Of a stretch of 64,000 bases of DNA, positions 8,571 through 17,450 are shown in pieces. Every line of letters begins with the position of its first letter. Position 1 is the stretch's first letter. A program made the translations under genes and the position numbers. The stretch is from Natrinema versiforme JCM 10478 (lineage in GTDB: Archaea > Halobacteriota > Halobacteria > Halobacteriales > Natrialbaceae): contig NZ_AOID01000030.1 of assembly GCF_000337195.1 (NCBI RefSeq), forward strand, positions 1 through 64,000. The letters run 5' to 3'. The notes beneath the pieces were generated by a model. The model was given only the letters and a program-made list of their open reading frames with translations, had not been told where the DNA came from and did no database searches.

Positions 8571-8673
8571 CCCGGTTTCTGCCGCTCTCGCAAATCGAGT
8601 AGCAGTGAGTCGGTTTGCGAGCCCTTGAGCAGCTCCAGCGAGGGCCAGTGCTCCTAGACACCACGACACGAAG

Positions 8674-8883
8674 CTATTCGTACTTGAAGAGTCGTCCGAC
8701 GACGAGCGCGACGGCGACGGCCAAGACGAGCGTGAGTATTAGTTCCGAAAGCCACTGTATCGGCCGTGGACCGACGGATCCGAGGCGAACGAAGCCCGCG
8801 GCGAGCACCACGATATTCGTTCCGAGAAGGAGATTCGTCGTTTCTCGGCTGGCCGCCCAGTCTCGAGCGTCCTCCGATGACAT
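8674..8883 (-). CDS. Small two-helix membrane protein
   Basis: The 69-residue product has a short polar N-terminus (MSSEDARDWAAS) and two hydrophobic segments, about 16-36 and 44-63, ending RLFKYE. No family is recognised. It is divergent from the AEC transporter gene, with 85 bases between the starts. The haloarchaeal composition of the N-terminus favours a real gene. Confidence 0.5.
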   Translation of the reverse strand: MSSEDARDWAASRETTNLLLGTNIVVLAAGFVRLGSVGPRPIQWLSELILTLVLAVAVALVVGRLFKYE

Positions 8884-8968
8884 GGATCGCGTTTTTTCGG
8901 CCGCCTATTGTTACTGTTCCGATACGTTATCGGCCCTATAGCTTGCCCGGACCGAACAGTACAAGCCC

Positions 8969-9898
8969 GTGAGTCGATTCGGCCGGGACATGGAAGTCGT
9001 CGGTCGGCTGTTGGCGCTGCTCGTCGTGTTGCTGGTCGGGGCGGGATTGCGGACGATCGGCGTGCTCGACGCGGGTCGGACCGCAGTGTTGAACGACACC
9101 GCCTACTACGTCGCGCTCCCGGCGCTGGTCTTCGTCTCGACCTACGACCGATCGATCGGTGCCCTCCTCTCGCCGGCGCTGTTCGGCGGACTCCTCTTCG
9201 TGCTGTTCGCCACCGCGGGGTTCGCGTGGCTCGTCCATCGCCATCGGGACTCGAGTGCGCGCCGGAGCGTCGCGATCGTTCAGTCCTATCACTCGAATCT
9301 GGGCTATCTCGGACTGCCCCTGGTCGCCGCGACGTTCAACGACTCGGTGACGGCGATTGCAAGCGTCGTGCTGGGTGTCGTGTCGTTGGCCCAGGTGCCG
9401 CTGACGGTCGTCGTGCTCTCGATGCTCAACGGGACCGACGCCTCGATCGGGCAGGAACTCCGCGGGCTTGCGCGAAACCCCGTCTTGCTGGCGCTGCTCG
9501 CCGGGCTAACGATCGGCTCAGTCGGTGCCTCGATCCCGTCGCTTGCCGCGAGCGGCCTCGACACGGTCGGGTCGCTCGCCTTGCCGGTCGCGCTGCTCTG
9601 TGTCGGGGCCTCGCTGGAGGTCGATATGCCGTCGATCGACGTCGGTGCGACCGCCGCCGTCGTCGCGCTCAAGGTCGGCCTGATGCCGGTCCTCGCGTGG
9701 GCCGTCTTCTCGGCGCTCGCCGTCGATTCGGCGACGTTTACCGCCACCGTCGTGATGCTCGGCACGCCGACGGCCGTCTCGACGTTCGTCTTCGCGAGCG
9801 AACTCGGCGGCGACAGGAAATTCGCGTCCTTGAACGTCTTCGTCACGACGCTCGCCTCGATCGCGACGATGTTCGTCCTGATCTCGCTGGTCGGCTGA
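8969..9898 (+). CDS. AEC-family (auxin efflux carrier-like) transporter
   Basis: The product, about 309 residues, is a multi-pass membrane protein with roughly ten hydrophobic segments. It has a conserved-looking loop NDTAYYVALPALVF near 35-48 and a later GTPTAVSTFVFASELGGD, both as seen in AEC/permease proteins of bacteria and haloarchaea. Family members move organic acids or other small anions; the substrate here cannot be read from sequence. GTG 8969 gives MSRFGRD; ATG 8990 (MEVVGRL) is an equally good start immediately before the first helix. Confidence 0.8.
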   Translation: MSRFGRDMEVVGRLLALLVVLLVGAGLRTIGVLDAGRTAVLNDTAYYVALPALVFVSTYDRSIGALLSPALFGGLLFVLFATAGFAWLVHRHRDSSARRSVAIVQSYHSNLGYLGLPLVAATFNDSVTAIASVVLGVVSLAQVPLTVVVLSMLNGTDASIGQELRGLARNPVLLALLAGLTIGSVGASIPSLAASGLDTVGSLALPVALLCVGASLEVDMPSIDVGATAAVVALKVGLMPVLAWAVFSALAVDSATFTATVVMLGTPTAVSTFVFASELGGDRKFASLNVFVTTLASIATMFVLISLVG

Positions 9899-9988
9899 GC
9901 GGCCGTCGAGACCGCTCGAGTCCCCTCGAGCGAGCAAATAATCGAAGACGAGTATGTCCGTCAGAATCGCGACTCCTCGAGACCGGAA

Positions 9989-10714
9989 CTATCGCGAGAA
10001 GAAGCGCTTGATCCGGCCGAGCAGTCCGGGTGAATCGTCTTCGTCATCGCCCGTCGCGGGGCCGTCGTCAGGATCGACCGATCCAGCGAGCGGGTCGGCG
10101 TCGTCGGGCACGTTTGCGTCACCGGTGGGTCCGCCGGCCTGCGTCGTCTCGAGGTCGTCCATCGAAAGATCGACGTCGTCGATTTCGGGGGTCGACTCGC
10201 GGTCCTCACCGGCTTCGGCCGCGCGAACGTCAGCGCCGGTGACATCGCCCCGTTCGACGCGGGCGGCGAGGTCCTCGGGCGACTCGTCGGCGATATCGTC
10301 CGGGAGGGAGGCCGCAGCCGAGTCAACCGCGGACGGCTCGGGATCGCTCTCGTCGCTCTCAGTGCTTTCGTCGCTCGAGCCCGGTTCGTCGAAACTGGCC
10401 TCGGCACTGTCCGGCGATTCGTCGTCGCTCGAGTCCGGATCGGGGGATTCGTCGGCCCCGGTCTCGGACCCCGAATCGGCCTCGGCGGTGGTTGTGGTCA
10501 CCGTTTCGGACGTGCTCGAGTCGGCCGACGCCGCGTTCGCCGACGCGGATTTCGTCGCGTCCAGCGAGTCGAGGATGTCGTCGACGCTCTCCTCGGAGAC
10601 GACGCGCTGGGGGCCGCCGTTGGGCTCGAGGGCGTCGCCCGAATCGGCCTCGTCCGTCTCGTCCGCCGCGCCGGTTTCGTCGGCTGCGGCGGGGGTCGAT
10701 TGCTCGTCGCTCAT
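9989..10714 (-). CDS. Highly acidic, disordered protein with basic C-terminal tail
   Basis: The 241-residue product is dominated by Asp, Glu, Ser and Ala and probably lacks a fold over most of its length. Two more ordered segments, RVVSEESVDDILDSLDAT and a later DDIADESPEDLAARVE stretch, precede the tail GLLGRIKRFFSR, an amphipathic basic helix that could bind membrane or a partner. ATG 10714 was chosen; ATG 10741 adds nine residues. It follows the BrkB-like gene by 86 bases and may be co-transcribed. The function is unknown. Confidence 0.65.
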   Translation of the reverse strand: MSDEQSTPAAADETGAADETDEADSGDALEPNGGPQRVVSEESVDDILDSLDATKSASANAASADSSTSETVTTTTAEADSGSETGADESPDPDSSDDESPDSAEASFDEPGSSDESTESDESDPEPSAVDSAAASLPDDIADESPEDLAARVERGDVTGADVRAAEAGEDRESTPEIDDVDLSMDDLETTQAGGPTGDANVPDDADPLAGSVDPDDGPATGDDEDDSPGLLGRIKRFFSR

Positions 10715-10800
10715 GATGGTGGCTGTCGCTGCCGGGGACATAATCTTTCCCCTGTCGAGGGGGTTCAGGAAACGAGGAAGACGGCGGTCGCAACGGGAAG

Positions 10801-11583
10801 CTATTCCGCGATCGCGGGGCGCGCTCGGACGACGTTGAGCACGGCCCCGACGAGGATGATGATGCCGGCGAAGTAGAGCCACGTGACGAAGAGGAGGACG
10901 GCACCGACGGCCCCGTAGGCCTCGTACTGAGCGGCGTTGGCCGCGTAGAGCTGGAAGCCGAACTGGAGGACCGTCCAGCCGACGGCGGCGAAGATCGCTC
11001 CCGGGAGAATCTCGCCCAGATCGACCGGAATCGGCGGGAGGACGTAATAGATCGGGAGGAAGACGAGGACGAGCCCGGCGAGCAGGACGAGCCAGCCGAG
11101 CACGCCGGCGAACGGGACGGTGTCGGCGACGGTCCTGAGCGCGGCACCGATCCCGAGCATCAACACGAGCGCGCCCGCCCCCGCGACGATCACGGTGAGT
11201 CCGTCCCTGATCTGATCGACGAGCGAGTCCTCGGCAACCTCGTCGTAGACCTTGTCGAACGCGAGGCTCAGCCCGCGAAAGACCTTGAGCGCGCCCCACG
11301 TGGCGACGCCGAGTGCGACGACGGTCGCCTCAGCGCGCCCGGATTCGGTCGTCAGGGCATCGGTGACGAGGTCCTCGCCCGACGCCGGGAGGAAGTCGCC
11401 GGCGGCGGTGATGAGTCGCTGGGCGGCCTGCTCGCCGCCGAGCAGCGAGCCGACGACGAGCGCGAGCAAGACCAGCGGAATCAGCGAGACGAACGCGTAG
11501 TAGGCGAAGCCGGCCGCGAGAAAGGTCAGGTCGCGGTCGCTGGCCGTCCGATAGATCGCGGTGAGTGTCTGCGGGAGTTCCAT
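10801..11583 (-). CDS. YihY/BrkB-family membrane protein
   Basis: The 260-residue protein has about six membrane segments and the hallmarks of the YihY/BrkB family: an N-terminal AAGFAYYAFVSLIPLVL helix, a soluble stretch near 60-80, ATWGALKVFRGLSLAF, and a C-terminal YGAVGAVLLFVTWLYF helix. Despite an old annotation as ribonuclease BN, family members are integral membrane proteins of unsettled function. The start is ATG 11583. Confidence 0.85.
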   Translation of the reverse strand: MELPQTLTAIYRTASDRDLTFLAAGFAYYAFVSLIPLVLLALVVGSLLGGEQAAQRLITAAGDFLPASGEDLVTDALTTESGRAEATVVALGVATWGALKVFRGLSLAFDKVYDEVAEDSLVDQIRDGLTVIVAGAGALVLMLGIGAALRTVADTVPFAGVLGWLVLLAGLVLVFLPIYYVLPPIPVDLGEILPGAIFAAVGWTVLQFGFQLYAANAAQYEAYGAVGAVLLFVTWLYFAGIIILVGAVLNVVRARPAIAE

Positions 11584-11751
11584 ACGACGTGTACGACAAT
11601 CAGGACCAATAACGTGTAAGTCGTTCGCAGTTCCTGCGGCCGGCCCGGGCCGACGATTCCCGCTTCGTCTGTCACCGCTCGAGACCGACCGGTCGCCGAG
11701 CGGTCGCGGATCGCGATGACAACGGCGATGGCGAGTGCCGTGCGACGGCGG

Positions 11752-12501
11752 CTACCACTCGCGACAGAAGTTCTGGCCGGCGTACACCGAGCCGTCCTCG
11801 TCGATGTAGACGCCGACGCCCGCGCGGTCCCAGCGGGGCGTCTCGCCGTCCTCGAGGATCGCTTCCCGGTGGTCCGTCGAGTTCATCCACTGGTTGACCA
11901 GCCCGGTCGCGAGTCCCTCGGCGGTCTGATAGCGAACGGGACCGGCCTCTCCGGGTCGTTCGACGCGCCGATCGACCCACGTCATGGCGATGTTCTCGCC
12001 GTACCCCTGACAGTAGCTGTCGACGTCGTTGAACCGGTCGTACGGCCCTTCGCCGTCGGGATTCGTGTGCGCGAAGTAGTCACGCTGGGCCATGTCGTAC
12101 GTGTGTGCACGCGAGACGGACGCGATCGTGCCGTCCCACGCGAGGGGCTCGAGGCCGTGGTCGGCCCGCCGCTCGTTGATCTCGGCGTGGACGAAGGCCT
12201 CGACGGTGGGCGACCGGACCGTCTCGATGTCGGTCTCGTAGCTCGAGTTGCCGGGGTCGTCCGGATCGGTGACGCTGGGATCGCGTTCGCCCGCCGGCGG
12301 CGGGTCGGAGCTGGGCGAGGGTCGGTTATCGAGGCCGAGATCGAGGCCGTCGATGAGCTGGGGGGCAAACAGCGCGGTGCCGAGCGCGAGCGAGCAGATG
12401 AGGAGGAGCGAGACGACCACGTTGAGCAGCCCCCGAAGCAGCGCGCGGTCGCCGCTCCCGTCCGCGTCAGTCGCGGTCGTCTCGGATCGCCGGCCGTCCA
12501 T
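11752..12501 (-). CDS. CAP/SCP-domain protein anchored by one N-terminal helix
   Basis: A single membrane segment (about 25-47) follows a charged N-terminus. An acidic, Pro-rich linker leads to a CAP domain from about 95 to the end (249 residues). CAP motifs visible are HAEINERRADHGL, the metal-site His in HTYDMAQRDYFAHTNPDG, CQGYGENIAM and the final YAGQNFC. The domain should lie outside the cell. CAP proteins bind lipids or peptides, and some have protease-like roles. Two cysteines (in CQGYG and NFC) could form a disulfide. Confidence 0.82.
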   Translation of the reverse strand: MDGRRSETTATDADGSGDRALLRGLLNVVVSLLLICSLALGTALFAPQLIDGLDLGLDNRPSPSSDPPPAGERDPSVTDPDDPGNSSYETDIETVRSPTVEAFVHAEINERRADHGLEPLAWDGTIASVSRAHTYDMAQRDYFAHTNPDGEGPYDRFNDVDSYCQGYGENIAMTWVDRRVERPGEAGPVRYQTAEGLATGLVNQWMNSTDHREAILEDGETPRWDRAGVGVYIDEDGSVYAGQNFCREW

Positions 12502-12614
12502 CGAGTTGAGTGACCGGACGGCGACACAAGACTGTCGCGGTCAGTTACAGTCAGTGAGACGTGGGTGTCACGGCGGCGACCGGTGGCCGCCGTTACGGAG
12601 ACGGATCGGTGTCG

Positions 12615-12932
12615 TCATCGACGCCGTGACTCGTCGCGGTCGCCGAAAATGGTCTCGTGGAACCCGATGACGAGACCGGGGACGACCGCCATGAAGAGGT
12701 GTTCCTCGAGCGGGATGCCGGCCACGTCGATTCCGGTTCGGAGGTTGATGTCGAAGACGCCGACGGCGAGGGTGTACCGGTCCCAGACGTAGGCGACGGG
12801 GTACAGCGCGAGGATGGTTACTGCCGCTTTCCGAAGGGCGTTCGCGCGGGACAGCAACAGGGCGGCCACGATTCCCCAGACGACCTCCGTGACGAGGTAG
12901 GTGTAGCGACCGAAGACGCTGATATCGGGCAT
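12615..12932 (-). CDS. Lycopene-cyclase-domain membrane protein (single half-domain)
   Basis: The 105-residue protein has three likely membrane helices. The sequence from VWDRYTLAVGVF to IPLEEHLFMAVVPGLVIG matches the carotenoid lycopene-cyclase (CarR/CrtYc-d type) domain, including the acidic pair of the PxEExxF element. Full-length archaeal cyclases carry two such domains, so this is half-size and may work as a dimer, with a partner, or in another role. No other carotenoid gene is nearby. The start is ATG 12932. Confidence 0.7.
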   Translation of the reverse strand: MPDISVFGRYTYLVTEVVWGIVAALLLSRANALRKAAVTILALYPVAYVWDRYTLAVGVFDINLRTGIDVAGIPLEEHLFMAVVPGLVIGFHETIFGDRDESRRR

Positions 12933-13001
12933 CGAGTCAGATTCAACGGCCGATGCAAAAATCCCCCGGGCTGGTCCTCCTTGGATAAAACGGGCAGTAC
13001 G

Positions 13002-13008
13002 TTAAATA
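13002..13008 (+). promoter_or_regulatory. TATA-like box for the CBS-domain gene
   Basis: TTAAATA lies 30-36 bases before ATG 13038, consistent with a leaderless or near-leaderless transcript. Confidence 0.5.
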
Positions 13009-13037
13009 CCTCTGCGTCAGTATGTTCTCCTAGAAGG

Positions 13038-14195
13038 ATGAATATCGCTGATATCGCCACCACGGAGTTTATCGAAGTCGATGTTGGGACCCGCATGGGA
13101 AAAGTCCGTTCGATGTTCGAGGACGGCAATCCCAAGGGAATTATCGTCACGAACGACGGGGAGTACGAGGGCGTCATCAGCGAGCGGGAGGTCCTCCAGT
13201 CCCACGTCGAGGACGACGCCAAGGTGGCGGCGCTCACCAAACCCAGTCGGAACACGCCGTCGCCCAAGGTCGACCGCCACGAAGACGTCCGAGAGACCGC
13301 ACGCGTGCTCGTCGAGAGCAACGCTAAGGTCGCACCGGTCTTCGAAAACGGCGATCTTTGGGGCGTCATCACCGACGATGCCATCCTCGAGGCCGTCCTC
13401 GAGAACCTGGACGCGCTGACCGTCGAGGACGTCTACACCGACGATCCGGTCACGCTCACGGAGGACGATGGGATCGGCAAGGCGATCAACCTCTTGCGCG
13501 AGCACGGCATCTCCCGGCTGCCGATCCTCAACGAGAACGGCTACCTCTCGGGGGTCGTGACGACCCACGACATCGCCGACTTCGTCATCCGGGAGAACCA
13601 CACGACGACGACGGGCGATCGATCCGGCGACAGCGAGCGGCTGCTCGACGTGCCCGTCTACGACATCATGACCAGCCCCGTCGAGACGACGACGCTCGAC
13701 ACCTCCGTCGAAGAGGCCGTCGAAACGATGCTCGCGGACGATTACGCCGGACTGATGGTCACGCCGGCCGACGACGACCGCATCGTCATCGGCGTCATCA
13801 CCAAGACGGACGTGCTGCGCGCGCTGACGTTCACCGAGGAAGAGCACATGGACGTCCAGATCACCAACATCTCGATGCTCGACACTATCACTCGAGAGGG
13901 CATCGTCGAGAACATCGAGGAGGTCGTCGACAAGTACCAAGACATGCAGGTGATGCACGCACACGTCCGATTCAAGGAACACCGAGAGCGGCTCCGTGGC
14001 ACCCCGCTCGTGCAGTGTCAGATCCGCCTGCGGACGAACAAGGAGCAGGTCGCCGGCACCGGCGAGGGCTACGGCTCCGAGAACGCCTTCCGCGTCGCAC
14101 TGGACAAACTCGAGCGCAACGTCCTCGAACTCAAGGGCGTCACGAGCGACGAGGAGTACCGCGGTCAGCTCCTCCGGAAGCTGAACCAGCTCTAA
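13038..14195 (+). CDS. Four-CBS-domain protein with C-terminal HPF/S30AE-like domain
   Basis: The 385-residue protein carries four CBS modules (about 4-56, 74-121, 127-185, 206-264). These normally form Bateman pairs that bind adenine nucleotides. The remaining 271-366 reads like the ribosome hibernation fold (HPF/YfiA, S30AE): MDVQITNI strand, the helix GIVENIEEVVDKYQDM, two strands, then VAGTGEGYGSENAF and LDKLERNVLEL, which aligns with the HPF element ending in a DKLxRQL helix. Inference: a nucleotide-sensing ribosome-binding or hibernation factor. Reading further upstream in this frame enters a promoter, so ATG 13038 is preferred. It is convergent with the GH3 gene. Confidence 0.85.
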   Translation: MNIADIATTEFIEVDVGTRMGKVRSMFEDGNPKGIIVTNDGEYEGVISEREVLQSHVEDDAKVAALTKPSRNTPSPKVDRHEDVRETARVLVESNAKVAPVFENGDLWGVITDDAILEAVLENLDALTVEDVYTDDPVTLTEDDGIGKAINLLREHGISRLPILNENGYLSGVVTTHDIADFVIRENHTTTTGDRSGDSERLLDVPVYDIMTSPVETTTLDTSVEEAVETMLADDYAGLMVTPADDDRIVIGVITKTDVLRALTFTEEEHMDVQITNISMLDTITREGIVENIEEVVDKYQDMQVMHAHVRFKEHRERLRGTPLVQCQIRLRTNKEQVAGTGEGYGSENAFRVALDKLERNVLELKGVTSDEEYRGQLLRKLNQL

Positions 14196-14223
14196 AGCGC
14201 GCGGCCGCTCTGCGGACTGCGGG

Positions 14224-16482
14224 TTACAGTGTCGCGTCGTCCGCGAACTCGATATCGACTGTTTTTCGTCGGTCCCGCGCCGAGCGAGCCAGTTCGACGG
14301 TGTACGTCCCGGCATCGATAACCCAGCCGTCGTCCGCGTCGTACCGTCCGAGCGACCGGTCAGCGAGGTCGATCTCGACCGTCCGCGTCTCGCCGGCGGG
14401 GATTGCGACCGATTCGAAGCCGGCGAGTTCTCGAGTCGGCCGCTCGACTGCGCCCGATTCGGGGGGCCGGACGTACGCCTGCACTACCTCGCGGCCATCA
14501 CGGTCGGCGACGTTCTCGACGGTGACACGGACCGTCCGGTCATCGACGACCGCCGCGTCGCGGTACGCGAAGTCGGCGTAGGAGCGCCCGTGACCGAACG
14601 GGTACGTCGGCTCGGCGTCGACGGCGTCGCGGTCGAAGTGACGGTAGCCGACGAAGACGCCTTCCTCGTACTGCGCTTCCTCGTCGAGCCCGGGGTACCG
14701 ACGCTCGTCGGCCGTCGGGTACGTTCCTTCGGGGGCGAACGTGACCGGCAGTCGCCCCGACGGATCGCGGTCGCCGTACAGCACCGACGCGACCGCCGTG
14801 CCGTCGGCCTGTCCGGGATACCAGGCCTCGAGGATGGCGTCGACCCCGTCGCGCCACGGGAGTTCGACGGGGCCGCTCGACTGGACGACGACGACCGTCG
14901 CCGCGGCCGCGTCGGCGACCGCTTCGACGAGTTCGTCCTGTCGGCCGGGCAACCGTAAGGAGTCCCGATCCTTCCCCTCAGTCGTCCGGTCGCGGACGAA
15001 GACGACGGCGACGTCGGCGTCGCTGGCGGCCCCGACCGCGGCGTCGATATCGGGCTCGTCCGCGTCGATGCCGACCTCTGCGTCCGCGGCCGGCTCGTCG
15101 GGTTCCTCGCTCTCAACGAACGGCAGCGCGTCGAACAGCGAGAGGTCAGGAATCGGCTCGCAGCCGCGGGCGACCGTCACCGTGCCGTCGGCCCGCGACT
15201 CCAGGCCCGCCGCCGGACTCGTCGACTGGAACGGCGTCGTCTCCGAGGAGCCGCCGCCTCCGAGTTTCGCTTCGTGGACGTTCGGGCCGACGACGGCGAG
15301 GTCGGTCCCGTCCGCGAGCGGGAGAACGCCGTCGTTCTCGAGCAGGACGGTCCCCCGGACGGCGATCCGCTCGGCGAGGTCGCGGTGGGCGGGCGTATCG
15401 ATGGCTCCGACACTGTCGTCGCTATCGTCGTCATCACCGGCACTTCGATCGCCGGCATCGCTCTCGAGGCGACCGATCCGCTCGAGTTGCCCGAGAATCC
15501 GCCGGACCATGTCGTCCAGCCGTTCGGCCGGCACCTCGCCGGCGTCGATCGCGTCGCCCAGCGGCTCGCCGAACAGGTCCCCTTTCGTTCCGTCAGGGAG
15601 TCCGCCCATGATCTCGGCTGCCTCGCCATCGAGATCGGCCGCGTCGAACCAACCGTCTTCTTCGTCCCCATCCCCGTCCCCGTTGTCCGGCGGCTCGCCC
15701 TCGTCGTCGCCACCGAACCCGTCGTCGATCGCGACGCCGGGCATCTCGAGGTCTAACCCGGCAGTCGCAGCGCCGACGGTACTCTCCGTGCCGTACCAGT
15801 CCGAGACGACGTAGCCGTCGAACCCCCAGTCGCCTTTGAGCACGTCGCCGACGAGGCGTGTGTGGTCGCTCATGTACGTCCCGTTGACCCGGTTGTAGGC
15901 GGTCATCACGGAGCCGGTGCCGGCCTCGACGGCCGCCCGGAACGGTCGCAGATACAGCTCCCGGAGCGTCCGTTCGTCGACCTCGCTGCTGACGCGGACG
16001 CGGTCGGTCTCCTGGTTGTTCGCGACGTAGTGTTTGACCGTCGCGACGACGTTCTCGTCTTGGATCCCGTCGACCGCGCCCGCCGTCGTTTCGGCGGCCA
16101 GCAGCGGCTCCTCGGAGTAGTATTCGAAATTCCGTCCGCAGTGGGGGACCCTGATCAGGTTCGCGCCGGGCGCGAGCAGGGCGTCCTGCTCGAGCGCCCG
16201 TGCCTCGCGAGCCATCGCCGCACCCTTCTCGCGCGCGAGGTCGGGGTCGAACGTCGCCGCGACGGCGATCGACGCCGGGAACGCCGTCGCCTTTTCTCCC
16301 TCGGCGCGAACCCCAAGTGGACCGTCGACAAGTCGAAAGTCCGAGATACCGAGTCGGTCGATACCGGGCAGATAGCCCGTTGCCATCCCTGCGGGATCGC
16401 CGCGGCCGCTGACGAGACGCAGTTTCTCCTCGCGGGTCATCGATTCGAGTCGCGCCGCGACGCGGTCCGAACCGTCGCTCAT
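14224..16482 (-). CDS. Glycoside hydrolase family 3 beta-glucosidase-like enzyme
   Basis: The product, about 752 residues, removes terminal beta-linked sugars from oligosaccharides or glycosides. The N-terminal barrel contains the GH3 nucleophile motif GFDGYVVSDWYG followed by GLDLEMPG. A second alpha/beta domain and a C-terminal fibronectin III-like domain (YPFGHGRSYADF, EVVQAYVRPP) complete the usual layout. An Asp/Glu/Gly-rich insert (around residues 250-275) separates barrel and second domain. No signal peptide is present, so it should be cytoplasmic. ATG 16482 is preferred over GTG 16491. Confidence 0.9.
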   Translation of the reverse strand: MSDGSDRVAARLESMTREEKLRLVSGRGDPAGMATGYLPGIDRLGISDFRLVDGPLGVRAEGEKATAFPASIAVAATFDPDLAREKGAAMAREARALEQDALLAPGANLIRVPHCGRNFEYYSEEPLLAAETTAGAVDGIQDENVVATVKHYVANNQETDRVRVSSEVDERTLRELYLRPFRAAVEAGTGSVMTAYNRVNGTYMSDHTRLVGDVLKGDWGFDGYVVSDWYGTESTVGAATAGLDLEMPGVAIDDGFGGDDEGEPPDNGDGDGDEEDGWFDAADLDGEAAEIMGGLPDGTKGDLFGEPLGDAIDAGEVPAERLDDMVRRILGQLERIGRLESDAGDRSAGDDDDSDDSVGAIDTPAHRDLAERIAVRGTVLLENDGVLPLADGTDLAVVGPNVHEAKLGGGGSSETTPFQSTSPAAGLESRADGTVTVARGCEPIPDLSLFDALPFVESEEPDEPAADAEVGIDADEPDIDAAVGAASDADVAVVFVRDRTTEGKDRDSLRLPGRQDELVEAVADAAAATVVVVQSSGPVELPWRDGVDAILEAWYPGQADGTAVASVLYGDRDPSGRLPVTFAPEGTYPTADERRYPGLDEEAQYEEGVFVGYRHFDRDAVDAEPTYPFGHGRSYADFAYRDAAVVDDRTVRVTVENVADRDGREVVQAYVRPPESGAVERPTRELAGFESVAIPAGETRTVEIDLADRSLGRYDADDGWVIDAGTYTVELARSARDRRKTVDIEFADDATL

Positions 16483-16548
16483 AGTATCCACTCGGCTCGT
16501 CGATCCGGTAACTGTTCGGGACGCGGCTATCGTGACCGAAAACTCGCG

Positions 16549-17298
16549 TTACTGGCGCATCGATTCCTCGCCGCCCTCGAGGCCCCGATCCGTGATCCGG
16601 AACTGGGCCGATTGGCCGGCGGGCTTCGAGCGGTGTTTCTCGAGGGTCGCACGCCGTTTGCCGCCGCGAAATCGCTCGAGGCGGAGCACGGTCCCGGTCC
16701 AGTGCTCTAACGTGTTGCCGCCGAGTCCCTTGGTGCGATCCGAGTCGGGATCGGCGAAGACCTGATTCGTCAGGACGACCGCCAGATCGTGTTTCCGGGC
16801 CAGCGAGAGCAGGTGGGTCACCTGCCGGGTGACGCTGCGCAGCGCCTCGCCCTCGTCGCCGTCGGTGGTGCGCTCGAGCCGGTAAAAGCCGGTCGCGCTG
16901 TCTAAGACGATCAGTTCGGCGCGCTCGGCGAACTCCTCGGCGTCGCGGACGGCCTCGGATTGCTCCTCGAAGTCCAGTGCGTCCTCGATGACGATCCGCG
17001 AAGCGACGGCTTCGATGTCGTCGGCTGTGTCACCGTCCCGCTGGCCGTCGGGCCGCGGCGACTGCGTCTCGACGGTGGCCTCGAGCAGCTGCTGGAAGCG
17101 GTCGACCGAGACTCCCTCGGTATCGATGTAGACGGCGGTGCCGCCATCGACGGCCGTCTGGACGGCCGCCGACAGCGCCAGATTCGTCTTCCCGGCGGCC
17201 GGCGGCCCGTACAACTGCGTGACGGTGCCGCGTTCGAACCCCCCACCGAGCAACTCGTCGACCGGGCCACAGCCGGTTGGAATCGCCTCGTCGGTCAC
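16549..17298 (-). CDS. radB: DNA repair and recombination protein RadB
   Basis: RadB is the archaeal RadA/Rad51 paralogue and lacks the N-terminal DNA-binding domain. The product of about 249 residues starts with the RadB-type core PTGCGPVDELLGGGFERG, Walker A GPPAAGKT, and Walker B in AELIVLDSATGFYRLE. VVLTNQVFADPD and GLGGNTLEHW complete the RecA core. It probably modulates RadA or Hjc in recombination repair. The start codon is GTG 17298. Confidence 0.92.
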   Translation of the reverse strand: MTDEAIPTGCGPVDELLGGGFERGTVTQLYGPPAAGKTNLALSAAVQTAVDGGTAVYIDTEGVSVDRFQQLLEATVETQSPRPDGQRDGDTADDIEAVASRIVIEDALDFEEQSEAVRDAEEFAERAELIVLDSATGFYRLERTTDGDEGEALRSVTRQVTHLLSLARKHDLAVVLTNQVFADPDSDRTKGLGGNTLEHWTGTVLRLERFRGGKRRATLEKHRSKPAGQSAQFRITDRGLEGGEESMRQ

Positions 17299-17420
17299 GG
17301 TTTGAGTTGGCAGGGTACGCGCAAAAAGGCCCCGGAACGGGCCGACGAGGGATTCCCTCGACGGTTCGATGCGACTCCCTGGACATCCGTCGACGAACGA
17401 CCGTCACGACTCCTAAAGGG

Positions 17421-17427
17421 TTTAGTG
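17421..17427 (+). promoter_or_regulatory. TATA-like box for the DUF389 gene
   Basis: TTTAGTG is centred 27 bases before ATG 17451, fitting a leaderless transcript. Confidence 0.4.
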
Positions 17428-17450
17428 ACCCCGGTCCCAGATTCCGGGAG

